A DNA stretch of 64,000 bases from Enterobacter cancerogenus. Its GTDB lineage: Bacteria > Pseudomonadota > Gammaproteobacteria > Enterobacterales > Enterobacteriaceae. The notes beneath the pieces were generated by a model. The model searched no databases. It worked only from the letters and a program-made list of their open reading frames with translations, and was not told the DNA's origin. This document shows, in pieces, positions 1-8,186 of this stretch. The translations under genes were made by a program, and so were the position numbers. The stretch lies in the NCBI GenBank assembly GCA_000773965.1, contig JRUP01000018.1:489115-553114 (forward strand), written 5' to 3'. The number at the start of each line of letters is the position of its first letter. The first letter of the stretch is position 1.

Positions 1-654
1 CACTTCTGGCTGATGATCTTCCGGCGGCGCACTGAAACTGACATGGCGGGCAATAAAATTGCCAAACAGCGGACCCGCAATGAGCATACCGGGAATCGCT
101 GCACACAGGCCCAGCAGGATCATCCAGCCAAAGTCCGCGTGCATCTGGGAAGCCAGCAGCATCGGGGCCGGCCCCGGCAGCAGAAACGCCGCAGAGGCCG
201 CCACACCAGCAAACAGTGGAATGACCAACTTCACTAAGTTGCCATGGGTACGACGCGCCACGGCAAAGGCGATGCTGATCAGCAAGACCACCGCTACTTC
301 AAAGAACAGCGGCAGCGCGCAGATCAGTCCGGCAATCCCCATCGCGTAGTGCGCCCGGTTTTCACCAAAGGCTTTCAGCATGCGGATAGCGATTTGATCG
401 ACTGCGCCGGTTTCATGCAGGATTTTGCCAAACATCGCGCCCAATGCCACCACGATGGCGAGAAATCCGAGCGTGCCGCCCATGCCTTTTTGCATGGTGT
501 CAGCAATTTTATCCAGTGGCATGCCAGAGAACAGACCGGCACCAATTGAGACTAACATCAGGGCGACAAAGGCGTGCATACGCGCTTTCATCACCAAAAA
601 CAGCAGCAGCAGGACGGAGCCTGCTGCGGTTAACACCAGCGTTGCGGTACTCAT
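1..654 (-). CDS. gntU: Gluconate permease GntU, N-terminal part (cut by window edge)
   Basis: Inner-membrane gluconate:H+ symporter of the GntP family. Only the first 218 codons are present; the family is about 445 residues, so the gene continues beyond the left edge. The translation begins MSTATLVLTAAGSVLLL, then shows hydrophobic helices and the segments GMGGTLGFLA, GKILHETGAVDQIA and LPLFFEV, which match my memory of E. coli GntU better than GntT. The ATG at 654 is two bases past the gntK stop, so the pair is probably translationally coupled and transcribed from the gntK promoter under GntR control. Confidence 0.93.
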   Translation of the reverse strand, partial: MSTATLVLTAAGSVLLLLFLVMKARMHAFVALMLVSIGAGLFSGMPLDKIADTMQKGMGGTLGFLAIVVALGAMFGKILHETGAVDQIAIRMLKAFGENRAHYAMGIAGLICALPLFFEVAVVLLISIAFAVARRTHGNLVKLVIPLFAGVAASAAFLLPGPAPMLLASQMHADFGWMILLGLCAAIPGMLIAGPLFGNFIARHVSFSAPPEDHQPEV

Positions 655-656
655 TA

Positions 657-1193
657 CTAACCCTTGTTGGTTGCTTCCTCAATGGTCGCAACCGTGGCCG
701 CAACGACTTCATCCAGTGAATGATTGATATCAACCACCAGTACATCGGGCTCGTCAGCCCCAGGCTCTTGCAAGGTCTCAAACTGCGTTACCAGCATCTG
801 CGGCTTAAAGAAGTGACCTTTACGTGCTTTCAGACGCGATTCGATGGTTTCGAAATCGCCCTTCAGATAGATGAATTTCAGGTTTTGGTTGCCCTGTCGC
901 AGGATGTCGCGGTAGGACTTTTTCAGCGCAGAGCAGACGATAATCGAAATAGCCTGGGTGCGCTGCATGGCGAAGGCGGCATCATTCAGCGCCTGCAGCC
1001 ACGGCTGGCGATCGTTATCATCCAGCGGATGACCGTCGGCCATTTTCATGATGTTGCTACGCGGATGCAGGAAATCGCCATCCAGAAATGCCGTGCTCAA
1101 CTGATGAGAAACCTGATTAGCGACGGCAGACTTTCCGCTGCCGGAAACGCCCATCAGGATAAAGACGTGGTGCGATGGAGATGGCGTGGTCAT
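657..1193 (-). CDS. gntK: Gluconokinase GntK
   Basis: Cytosolic ATP-dependent gluconokinase, making 6-phosphogluconate for the Entner-Doudoroff and pentose phosphate pathways. The 178-residue protein carries a Walker A loop GVSGSGKS at residues 15-22 and the family segments DGDFLHP and DDNDRQPW. I chose the ATG at 1193 because GGAG lies nine bases upstream; a longer frame beginning with TTG at 1238 would start inside the GntR operator. It is the first gene of a gntK-gntU operon, downstream of separately transcribed gntR. Length and motifs are normal for the family. Confidence 0.96.
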   Translation of the reverse strand: MTTPSPSHHVFILMGVSGSGKSAVANQVSHQLSTAFLDGDFLHPRSNIMKMADGHPLDDNDRQPWLQALNDAAFAMQRTQAISIIVCSALKKSYRDILRQGNQNLKFIYLKGDFETIESRLKARKGHFFKPQMLVTQFETLQEPGADEPDVLVVDINHSLDEVVAATVATIEEATNKG

Positions 1194-1222
1194 GGTTTTG
1201 CGCTCCGGCAGGTTGACTGCCA

Positions 1223-1238
1223 ATGTTACCGATAACAA
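1223..1238 (-). promoter_or_regulatory. GntR operator upstream of gntK
   Basis: ATGTTACCGATAACAA is an interrupted palindrome matching the GntR operator pattern (ATGTTA, four central bases, TAACAT) except at the last base. It lies 30 bases before the gntK start, where bound GntR would block transcription until gluconate is present. The site is seen directly; binding is inferred from the E. coli system. Confidence 0.75.
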
Positions 1239-1305
1239 ATTTGATTATCATTGTCGGAGGCCACTGCAGGACTGGCAACCCTTGTTAGGCGGAAAAGCAC
1301 GAAAG

Positions 1306-1321
1306 TGTGAACTGACTCAAA
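1306..1321. promoter_or_regulatory. Candidate CRP site upstream of gntK
   Basis: TGTGA-6-TCAAA matches 9 of 10 conserved positions of the CRP consensus TGTGA-6-TCACA. It is about 115 bases before gntK and just after the gntR stop. The E. coli gntKU operon is CRP-activated, so the position is plausible. Pattern match only. Confidence 0.45.
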
Positions 1322-1333
1322 TAATCGCCAAAA

Positions 1334-2329
1334 TCAGATGCTGCCACCTTCTGCAATTTCAAACCCGACATCCAGCGGCTCGGTCACGCTGCGGTCGCCG
1401 CCGATGCGCGCCAGCAGCATCGCAGCCGATTCGCGTCCCATGCGCTCACGCGGGGTCAGCACCGTGGCCAGGCGCGGCGTGACCACTTGCGTAATATCGT
1501 GGCCGTGGAATCCGGCAATCGCCATTTGCGCAGGTACGTTTAACCCCTGACGCTGGCACTCAAACATCGCGCCGACCGCCAGGTCATCGTTGGTACAAAA
1601 CAGGCTGTCGGTTTCGGGATAGCGTTTCTGCGCCTCACGCAGCAGCTGCGCGCCGGCACTGAAGGAGGAAGCATCTTCCATCATCACGCTGTGCGGCGTG
1701 AGCCCGGCTTCACGCATCGCCTTTTCGTAGCCCTGCTGTTTTTGCAGGGTACGCTCATCCAGACGTGCGCCGAGGTAAACGGTGTGGCGATGTCCTTTTT
1801 TCAGAATAGCATGCGTCATCTGGCGCGCCGCTTCGACGTTATCGAAGCCCACCGCCATATCGAGACACGGCGTGACTGAGTCCATCATCTCAATCACCGG
1901 AATACCCGCCACTTCCAGCATGCGCAGTGTGCCGGGCGTATGGGTGCGTTCGGTGAGGATGACGCCGTCGATGTTCCAGCCGAGCAGCGATCGCAGTTGT
2001 AGCTCTTCTTTGTCCGCGTTGTAGCCAAAGTGCGCCACCAGGGTTTGATAGCCGGCCTCATCGGTGACGGTTTCAATACCGCGTAACACATCGGCGAACA
2101 CCTGGTTGGTGAGCGAGGGCAACAGTACGCCGATGGCGCGACTGGTCGCATTAGAGAGCATATCGGGGGCGCGATTGGGGATATAACCGAGTTCATCCAG
2201 TGCGACGGCGATCTTATCGCGCAGTGCCGCAGAGACCTGATCGGGATTGCGCAGGTAGCGACTGACGGTCATTTTTGTGATGCCGACGCGATCGGCAACG
2301 TCCTGTAGTACCGGCCTTTTCTTCTTCAT
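1334..2329 (-). CDS. gntR: Gluconate operon repressor GntR (LacI family)
   Basis: LacI/GalR-family repressor of 331 residues; it represses gntKU and related gluconate genes and is released by gluconate. An N-terminal helix-turn-helix occupies about residues 7-26 (LQDVADRVGITKMTVSRYLR), with the hinge helix near ALDELGYIPN. A periplasmic-binding-protein-like effector domain fills residues 60-331. The gene lies upstream of gntK in the same direction, separated by 140 bases that hold the operator. Its own promoter should be in 2330-2455. Confidence 0.96.
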   Translation of the reverse strand: MKKKRPVLQDVADRVGITKMTVSRYLRNPDQVSAALRDKIAVALDELGYIPNRAPDMLSNATSRAIGVLLPSLTNQVFADVLRGIETVTDEAGYQTLVAHFGYNADKEELQLRSLLGWNIDGVILTERTHTPGTLRMLEVAGIPVIEMMDSVTPCLDMAVGFDNVEAARQMTHAILKKGHRHTVYLGARLDERTLQKQQGYEKAMREAGLTPHSVMMEDASSFSAGAQLLREAQKRYPETDSLFCTNDDLAVGAMFECQRQGLNVPAQMAIAGFHGHDITQVVTPRLATVLTPRERMGRESAAMLLARIGGDRSVTEPLDVGFEIAEGGSI

Positions 2330-2455
2330 CGTATGCGCCTGAGGTCAGAGATACGATGAGTCTATCATTTTTTTGTCAATTTCAGGCTTTGCGGAAAACC
2401 ATGAATTCCCGCTCTGATTTTGTGCACATCGGTACGCACCCAACGAAACGTCGGC

Positions 2456-2493
2456 AAAAAATGCAAGGTCGCCATAAAAGGCAACCTTGCACG
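2456..2493 (-). terminator. Rho-independent terminator of yhhW
   Basis: The arms TGCAAGGTCGCC (2462-2473) and GGCAACCTTGCA (2480-2491) form a 12-bp stem with one mismatch. An A-run at 2456-2461 becomes a T-run on the minus strand. It directly follows the yhhW stop, separating yhhW from gntR. Confidence 0.85.
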
Positions 2494-2509
2494 ATTTATT
2501 GACAGGCTG

Positions 2510-3205
2510 TTACACCGGCGGCAGATCAAACAGCAGAATCTCTGCATCGCTGTCAGCGGTGATGCTCAGCGCGCTTTCATCCCAAATCGCCAGCGCATCA
2601 CTGGTACCGACCTGTTCGCCATTCACGCTCACCAGACCTTTTACCACCTGAATCCACACACGACGATCCGCTTCGACAGTCACCGCGTCGCTTTCACCTT
2701 CGGCAAACACCCAGCGCGACAAAGTCATGTCCTGGAACACTTTCAGCGCTCCTTCACGCTCATCCGATGACAGGACAAACTGGCGACCTTTTACATCTTC
2801 AAAGCGGCGCTGCGCATAGCGTGGCTCAATGCCTTTGCGTTCAGGAATGATCCAGATCTGATACAGATGCAGCGGATCTTTGTCACTGGCGTTGTACTCC
2901 GAGTGACGCACGCCGGTACCGGCGCTCATGATCTGGAACTCACCTTCCGGGATCTGCTCTATGTTGCCCATGCTGTCCTGATGCTCCACGGTGCCCGATA
3001 GCACGTAGGTCAGAATTTCCATGTCTTTGTGCGGATGAGTACCAAAACCCTGGCCGCCATCGATCACGTCTTCGTTGATGACGCGCAAGGCCGAGAAGCC
3101 CATAAAGTTGGCATCGTAGTAATCGGCGAAGGAAAACGTGTGCCAGCTATCGAGCCAGCCGTGATTGGCGTGACCGCGTTGTTCTGCTTTGCGTACGTAG
3201 ATCAT
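2510..3205 (-). CDS. yhhW: Pirin-like bicupin YhhW (quercetin 2,3-dioxygenase-like)
   Basis: Bicupin of the pirin family, 231 residues like E. coli YhhW, which oxidises quercetin in vitro; the physiological substrate is unknown. The metal-binding histidines of the first cupin are visible in GTHPHKDMEIL, and RHSEYN supplies the further His and Glu ligands. The ATG at 3205 is used because GGAG sits eight bases upstream; an in-frame TTG two codons earlier has no better site. It is monocistronic, with its own terminator. E. coli has yhhX next to it; here an AbgT-type gene takes that place. Confidence 0.93.
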   Translation of the reverse strand: MIYVRKAEQRGHANHGWLDSWHTFSFADYYDANFMGFSALRVINEDVIDGGQGFGTHPHKDMEILTYVLSGTVEHQDSMGNIEQIPEGEFQIMSAGTGVRHSEYNASDKDPLHLYQIWIIPERKGIEPRYAQRRFEDVKGRQFVLSSDEREGALKVFQDMTLSRWVFAEGESDAVTVEADRRVWIQVVKGLVSVNGEQVGTSDALAIWDESALSITADSDAEILLFDLPPV

Positions 3206-3595
3206 GTTCAATTCTCCTCAATGTTTTTTACAGTGTGTGCTTGGGGGAGATTGATTGATAGTTGAAAAACTTCACGCCTCTGTTCAAATAAAATGACTGA
3301 CTAATTTGTCGTTTAAATAGACTCAGAATTTCAGTTTCCAACTGATATTTGAGCCATTGATATAAAAAATATCGTTAGGTGTTTAAAATCACACTTTTCA
3401 TAAAAAAAACACTCATTCAATGATTGATTGAAAATTTAAAGCCATCAAAAATAATTAATTAACAAAGAGTAAAAACCAATACTCGGCTAAACCTGCATGA
3501 ATAATCGCTTATATCGCGTTTAAGATTTTTTTCCATTTTATAAGATGTCCGCCTCGCTGAAATCGACTCCTTATAGTGATAAAAAGGAAAATATA
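3206..3595. other. AT-rich intergenic region between yhhW and the AbgT gene
   Basis: About 390 bases, clearly richer in A+T than the flanks and full of A and T runs. No reading frame here looks coding. It must carry the divergent promoters of yhhW (minus) and the transporter (plus), but I cannot pick a convincing -35/-10 pair. A palindromic AATTAATTAA stretch near 3451-3461 is notable only as low complexity. The composition fits acquired or silenced DNA. Confidence 0.6.
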
Positions 3596-5170
3596 ATGAC
3601 GGAACAAATCAGGCCCGCTTCTAAGCGCCCCATTGAACGTTTTCTCAATACCGTTGAATGGTTGGGGAATTTGCTGCCACATCCCATAACCTTGTTTGCC
3701 CTCTTTTCCCTCTTCATTATCGTGGCATCAGCGATTGCCGCTGTTTTTGGTGTTAGCGTACTGGATCCGCGACCGACTGGAGCAGCAGGTCGGGCACCTG
3801 ATGGTGTCATTCATGTTATTAGCCTGATGAATGCGGAAGGATTGCAACGTATTGTCAGCAATCTGGTGACCAACTTTACGGGTTTTGCACCACTCGGCAC
3901 GGTGCTTGTCGCTTTGCTGGGTGTGGGTATTGCTGAGCAATCGGGCATGCTCTCAGCAGCAATGCGTGCATTGGTGTTTAACGCGCCTCAAAAATTGATC
4001 ACCTTCACTGTAGTGTTTGCAGGTATCGTTTCAAATACCGCGTCTGAGCTGGGCTACGTAGTACTGATACCGCTGGCAGCGATGATTTTCCACTCGCTCG
4101 GCCGCCATCCGCTCGCCGGTCTTGCAGCGGCTTTTGCTGGTGTCTCCGGCGGCTACAGCGCGAACCTACTACTCGGCACGATAGACCCCCTGCTTGCTGG
4201 CATCACCCAAAGCGCTGCGCAGATTATCGACCCTGCCTACAGTGTAGGACCAGAAGTGAACTGGTACTTCATGTTCATTAGCACTTTCTTTATCGCCGCG
4301 CTAGGCACCTGGATTACTAACAGCATTGTCGAACCAAAATTGGGCACTTATCAGGATAGCGAAGGTGATGCAGTACGCGGCGATATGGGTGAACTTACCG
4401 CTAAAGAACGCCGTGCACTGAAAGGCGCAGGTTGGGCAGTATTAGGGGTTTCTCTGATGCTGGCATTAACGGTGATTCCGGGTTACGGCATATTGCTCAA
4501 TCCGAAAACCGGAAGTCTTGCAGGTTCACCATTCCTCAAAGGCATCGTGGTCTTTATCTTTGTGTTTTTTGCTATTCCCGGATATGTCTACGGACGCCTG
4601 ACAGGCACTATGCGTAGCGATCGTGACGTGATTAATGCGATGTCTGCCAGCATGAGTAGCATGGGTATGTACATCGTGCTGGTGTTCTTTGCTGCACAGT
4701 TTGTTGCTTTCTTTAACTGGAGCAACTTTGGCACTGTGGTCGCTGTTAAAGGAGCAACCCTGCTCTCGTCACTGGATATCAGTGCGCCTCTGCTATTTGT
4801 CTGCTTCATTTTGATTTGTGGCTTTATTAATCTCATGATTGGTTCCGCTTCAGCGCAATGGGCAGTAACAGCACCGATCTTCGTTCCGATGTTGATGCTG
4901 GTGGGATTCGCGCCCGAAGTGATTCAGGCGGCGTATCGTATTGGAGATTCCGTAACCAACTTAATTACCCCCATGATGAGCTATTTTGGCCTAATCATGG
5001 CCGTGGCGGCACGTTACCGTCGGGATATGGGGATTGGCACATTAGTGGCAATGATGCTGCCTTACTCGGTGGTATTTATGATTGGCTGGACGCTGCTGTT
5101 TGTGGTGTGGGTATTCGTATTGAATCTGCCGGTAGGTCCAGGCGCCCCAACCTGGTACAGCATTCAATAG
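3596..5170 (+). CDS. AbgT-family transporter
   Basis: Inner-membrane transporter of the AbgT family (p-aminobenzoyl-glutamate uptake, or antimetabolite efflux in some members), 524 residues. Family signs are NFTGFAPLGTVL, GRHPLAGLAAAFAGVSGG, EPKLGTYQ, the hairpin GSASAQWAVTAPIFVPMLML and the C-terminal DSVTNLITPMMSYF, with about 11-13 hydrophobic segments. I start at the ATG at 3596 (AAGGA eight bases upstream) rather than the in-frame ATG at 3545, which lacks a ribosome site. No abgA/abgB hydrolase genes adjoin it, so the substrate is unknown. It stands where E. coli has yhhX, after an AT-rich leader, which suggests acquisition. Its stop is two bases from the ryhB terminator on the other strand. 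Confidence 0.88.
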   Translation: MTEQIRPASKRPIERFLNTVEWLGNLLPHPITLFALFSLFIIVASAIAAVFGVSVLDPRPTGAAGRAPDGVIHVISLMNAEGLQRIVSNLVTNFTGFAPLGTVLVALLGVGIAEQSGMLSAAMRALVFNAPQKLITFTVVFAGIVSNTASELGYVVLIPLAAMIFHSLGRHPLAGLAAAFAGVSGGYSANLLLGTIDPLLAGITQSAAQIIDPAYSVGPEVNWYFMFISTFFIAALGTWITNSIVEPKLGTYQDSEGDAVRGDMGELTAKERRALKGAGWAVLGVSLMLALTVIPGYGILLNPKTGSLAGSPFLKGIVVFIFVFFAIPGYVYGRLTGTMRSDRDVINAMSASMSSMGMYIVLVFFAAQFVAFFNWSNFGTVVAVKGATLLSSLDISAPLLFVCFILICGFINLMIGSASAQWAVTAPIFVPMLMLVGFAPEVIQAAYRIGDSVTNLITPMMSYFGLIMAVAARYRRDMGIGTLVAMMLPYSVVFMIGWTLLFVVWVFVLNLPVGPGAPTWYSIQ

Positions 5171-5172
5171 GC

Positions 5173-5268
5173 AAAAAAAAAGCCAGCACCCGAGCTGGCT
5201 AAGAAACACTGGAAGCAATGTGAGCAATGTCGTGCTTACCCGGTAGTCAGGAGACGTTCCCGGTCCGC
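5173..5268 (-). ncRNA. ryhB: RyhB small regulatory RNA
   Basis: Hfq-dependent iron-sparing small RNA that pairs with mRNAs of iron-using proteins. Read on the minus strand, positions 5207-5237 carry the conserved target-pairing core (AAGCACGACATTGCTCACA and the following TTGCTTCCAG), identical to E. coli RyhB as I remember it. It ends with the stem AGCCAGC (5181-5187) / GCTGGCT (5194-5200) and a nine-T tail, also as in E. coli. The 5' third differs. A start near 5268 gives about 96 nt. The E. coli gene is likewise next to yhhY, which supports orthology. Here it converges on the AbgT gene. Confidence 0.95.
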
Positions 5269-5270
5269 AT

Positions 5271-5304
5271 GACAATAATAATCATTATCATTCGCGTCTG
5301 TAAA
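5271..5304 (-). promoter_or_regulatory. Fur-controlled ryhB promoter
   Basis: On the minus strand, -35 TTTACA (5304-5299), an 18-base spacer and -10 TATTAT (5280-5275) give a start near 5268. The overlapping 19-mer GACAATAATAATCATTATC (5271-5289) matches 17 of 19 positions of the Fur consensus. Iron-loaded Fur would therefore cover the -10 and spacer, as expected for ryhB. Confidence 0.88.
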
Positions 5305-5394
5305 CCCCTTTTGAGAATTATTTTCGATTGACGACTCGCGAGAATTCCTTGATGTTAAAGGGGATTTTATTCACTTTGCACAAGGAGTCGCTTT

Positions 5395-5886
5395 ATGAGT
5401 CAGATCGCCATTCGCCACGTAATCCCAGAAGATGCTGCTGCACTAACACGTCTCTACAGCCAACCGGAGACGCAGGCGAATACATTGCAACTGCCACACC
5501 AGTCACCCACGCTATGGCAGGAACGCCTTAGCAATCCACGTCCGGGTGTGCATATGCTAGTGGCAATGATTGACGATCAACTGGCTGGGCAAATCACGCT
5601 AGAAGTGCAATCTGTCGCACGACGTCGCCATGCCGCTACCTTTGGCATGGGCGTCGATCCCGCCTTTCACCGTCGCGGCGTAGGCTCGGCGCTGATGGCC
5701 GCGATGATTGACCTGTGTGACAACTGGCTACAAGTGACACGAATCGAGTTAACCGTGTTCGCTGATAACCATAAAGCGATGGGTCTTTATCAGAAGTTTG
5801 GCTTTGAGATCGAAGGGACGGCGAAGCGTTTTGCCATGCGCGACGGCGAGATGATTGATACGCACTACATGGCGCGATTGAAATAA
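5395..5886 (+). CDS. yhhY: GNAT N-acetyltransferase YhhY
   Basis: Acetyl-CoA-dependent N-acetyltransferase, 163 residues; the E. coli counterpart is reported to acetylate some amino acids. The GNAT acetyl-CoA loop is RRGVGSAL (about residues 92-99), followed by LCDNWLQVTRIELTVFADN and the C-terminal YQKFGFEIEGTAKRFAMRDG, all close to YhhY. A strong AAGGAG lies before the ATG at 5395. It appears monocistronic, diverging from ryhB, and is followed by a GC-rich inverted repeat. Confidence 0.92.
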   Translation: MSQIAIRHVIPEDAAALTRLYSQPETQANTLQLPHQSPTLWQERLSNPRPGVHMLVAMIDDQLAGQITLEVQSVARRRHAATFGMGVDPAFHRRGVGSALMAAMIDLCDNWLQVTRIELTVFADNHKAMGLYQKFGFEIEGTAKRFAMRDGEMIDTHYMARLK

Positions 5887-5901
5887 CTTGCGCGATGAAT
5901 C

Positions 5902-5937
5902 GCGCCGCTACAACTCGTACTGAGGCGGTAGCGGCGC
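5902..5937. repeat. GC-rich inverted repeat between yhhY and ggt
   Basis: Perfect 10-base arms GCGCCGCTAC (5902-5911) and GTAGCGGCGC (5928-5937) flank a 16-base loop between two convergent genes. It may act as a bidirectional terminator or REP-like repeat. A related GGCGCGATTTATCGCGC palindrome occurs near 19200, so the motif is probably dispersed. Confidence 0.6.
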
Positions 5938-5953
5938 ACTTTATTACGCTAAA

Positions 5954-7705
5954 TTAATACCCGGCACTCAAATCATCCACCGAACGCGGATCCGAAGCAC
6001 CATAGCGCATGCCATCCGGCCCAATCATAATGCTCTGCGTGCTGCCCATCGCGGGCATCACTTTCACATGCTGACCTTTGGCTTCCAGCAAGCGCAGCGT
6101 ATCTGGACTAAAGCCTTTCTCCACACGCAACTGATCCGGCAACCACTGATGGTGGAAGCGCGGTGCGTTGGTGGCTTCTGCCACGTTCATCCCAAAATCG
6201 ATGCTGTTCACTACCATTTGCAGCACAGTGGTGATAATACGGCTGCCGCCTGGGCTACCCGTTACCAGCCAGGTTTTGCCGTCTTTGGCGATGATGGTCG
6301 GTGACATCGACGACAATGGGCGCTTAGCCGGTTGCACCGCATTCGCTTCGCCACCCACCAAACCATACACGTTCGGCGTACCCGGTTTGGCGGAGAAGTC
6401 ATCCATCTCGTTGTTCATCAGGATACCGCTCTGCCCGGCGACAATGCCGCTACCGAAATAGGTGTTCAGCGTGTAGGTCACTGCGACCGCATTACCGTCT
6501 TTATCCACCACCGAGAAGTGCGTGGTCTGGTTACTTTCGTACGGCTCAAGCTTGCCCGGTTTGATTTCGCTGGAAGGACGCGCTTTGTTGACGTCAATTT
6601 GCTGCGCCAGGGTTTTGGCGTAGGCTTTGCTGGTCAACGCCTGCTGCGGCACTTTGACGAAATCCGGATCGCCAAGGTATTCCGAGCGGTCGGCATAAGC
6701 GTATTTTTCCGCCTCAGCCATCACCTGCATAGCGTCCGCACTGCCAAAGCCCCACTTCGCCAGATCAAAGTTTTCGAGGATATTCAGGATCTGCACGATG
6801 TGAATCCCGCCCGATGACGGAGGCGGCATTGAGAACACCTCATAACCACGATAGGTGCCGCTGACCGGTTTACGCTCTACCGCACGATAGGCGGCCAGAT
6901 CCGGTTTGCCAATCAATCCGCCATGCTGTGCCATTTCTCCGGCGATCTCATCGGCAATTTTGCCTTTGTAGAACGCATCCGGCCCTTGTTGAGCAATCAG
7001 TTGCAGGCTATGCGCGAGGTTTTTCTGCACCAGACGTTCGCCTTTTTGATAGGGCTTTCCGTCCGCCTTGTAGAAAATCGCCCGGCTGTTGTCATGGTTG
7101 ATCAGCGTCTCTTTGCCGTAGGTCGCCAAATCGTCCGCCAGCGCATCGTTAACGATGATGCCCTCACGCGCTAGCTTAATCGCCGGAGCCAGCAGTTTAC
7201 TCAGCGGCAGCGTACCGTATTTTTGTGCCGCCAGCGCAAATCCAGCAACAGTGCCCGGTGTGCCCGAGGCTAAATGGGACGTGAGCGACAGTTTAGGGTC
7301 AGCATTACCCTGCTTATCGAGGAACATATCGCGTGAAGCACGCGCCGGCGCCATTTCACGAAAATCGATCGCTGTGGTGCGTCCCGATGCGGTACGCAGC
7401 ATCATAAAGCCACCACCGCCGAGATTACCGGCCTGCGGATGAGTGACGGCTAATGCGAAGCCCACTGCAACGGCCGCATCCACGGCATTACCGCCCTGCT
7501 TCAGAATATCGACGCCCACCTGGGTGGCTATCGCATCCACCGACGCCACCATACCGTGCTGCGCCTTTACCGGATGGAAGGTGTCACTGTCCACGCCGTA
7601 TGACACCGGTGGCGCGCTGGCGGGCGCGGAAAACGCCCCCTGTACCACGGTAAAACTCATCAATAATGCCCAGCCAACCTGACGCACGCTGCCCTTTAGT
7701 CTCAT
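5954..7705 (-). CDS. ggt: Periplasmic gamma-glutamyltranspeptidase Ggt
   Basis: Secreted Ntn-hydrolase that cleaves glutathione and other gamma-glutamyl compounds. The 583-residue precursor is close to E. coli Ggt (580). Residues 1-27 form a signal peptide (MRLKGSVRQVGWALLMSFTV, then AFSA). The autoprocessing site is in ESNQTTHFSVV, where the first Thr, about residue 394, becomes the nucleophile of the small subunit. RPLSSMSPTI and GSPGGSRIITT are the other family motifs. The ATG at 7705 has AAGGAAG upstream; the frame stays open to 7792 but without a site. It is divergent from yhhA, as in E. coli. Confidence 0.95.
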   Translation of the reverse strand: MRLKGSVRQVGWALLMSFTVVQGAFSAPASAPPVSYGVDSDTFHPVKAQHGMVASVDAIATQVGVDILKQGGNAVDAAVAVGFALAVTHPQAGNLGGGGFMMLRTASGRTTAIDFREMAPARASRDMFLDKQGNADPKLSLTSHLASGTPGTVAGFALAAQKYGTLPLSKLLAPAIKLAREGIIVNDALADDLATYGKETLINHDNSRAIFYKADGKPYQKGERLVQKNLAHSLQLIAQQGPDAFYKGKIADEIAGEMAQHGGLIGKPDLAAYRAVERKPVSGTYRGYEVFSMPPPSSGGIHIVQILNILENFDLAKWGFGSADAMQVMAEAEKYAYADRSEYLGDPDFVKVPQQALTSKAYAKTLAQQIDVNKARPSSEIKPGKLEPYESNQTTHFSVVDKDGNAVAVTYTLNTYFGSGIVAGQSGILMNNEMDDFSAKPGTPNVYGLVGGEANAVQPAKRPLSSMSPTIIAKDGKTWLVTGSPGGSRIITTVLQMVVNSIDFGMNVAEATNAPRFHHQWLPDQLRVEKGFSPDTLRLLEAKGQHVKVMPAMGSTQSIMIGPDGMRYGASDPRSVDDLSAGY

Positions 7706-7907
7706 TTGCGATCTTCCTTTGCGATTATTTACATTTGTTATTTTTTGATGCAAGTGTTTGCAAACACGATAAAAAGCGTAGCAGTAAGCCAAATTCGGCG
7801 CACTCCTGGTTCAGGACTTTGTGACATCGCATAAACTTATGACAGCAGCCTTGGTTGCCAGATCATCGGTAACCAAACACAGCATGCTGCATTAATGGAG
7901 GAAGACC

Positions 7908-8186
7908 ATGAAAAAATGGCTAATTGTGATTGCCGCATTGCTGCCACTGAGCGGCATGGCGAACATGCTCAATAATACGAATGAGCCTTATAAACCCGGC
8001 TACAACCCGAGCCAGCAGCGTATGCAGACGCAGATGCAGGTTCAGCAGCAACAGCAGCAGCAAAAACTGCGTCAGGATCAGCAGCAGCAGAATCAGGAAT
8101 TACAGCGGAAAATGCAGGAGCGAAGGGATAGCGCCCAGCAGCGCATGATTCAGCAACAGCCGGGCCAGCAGCAAAACCAGAATTAA
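7908..8186 (+). CDS. yhhA: Exported glutamine-rich small protein YhhA
   Basis: 92-residue protein of unknown function (DUF2756), recognised by context and architecture. A signal peptide covers residues 1-18 ([17 protein letters not shown]). The mature part is dominated by glutamine with Arg, Met and Asn, probably an extended or coiled-coil chain. GGAGG lies before the ATG. The stop codon overlaps that of convergent ugpQ through a shared TTAA. In E. coli it also sits between ggt and ugpQ. Confidence 0.85.
   Translation: MKKWLIVIAALLPLSGMANMLNNTNEPYKPGYNPSQQRMQTQMQVQQQQQQQKLRQDQQQQNQELQRKMQERRDSAQQRMIQQQPGQQQNQN

Noticed and set aside
3545-3595. Earlier ATG for the AbgT gene
   Set aside because: No Shine-Dalgarno sequence and an N-terminus unlike the family; the ATG at 3596 has AAGGA.
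5042-5275. 77-codon minus-strand frame overlapping ryhB
   Set aside because: The sequence is accounted for by the small RNA and the end of the transporter gene; no ribosome site.
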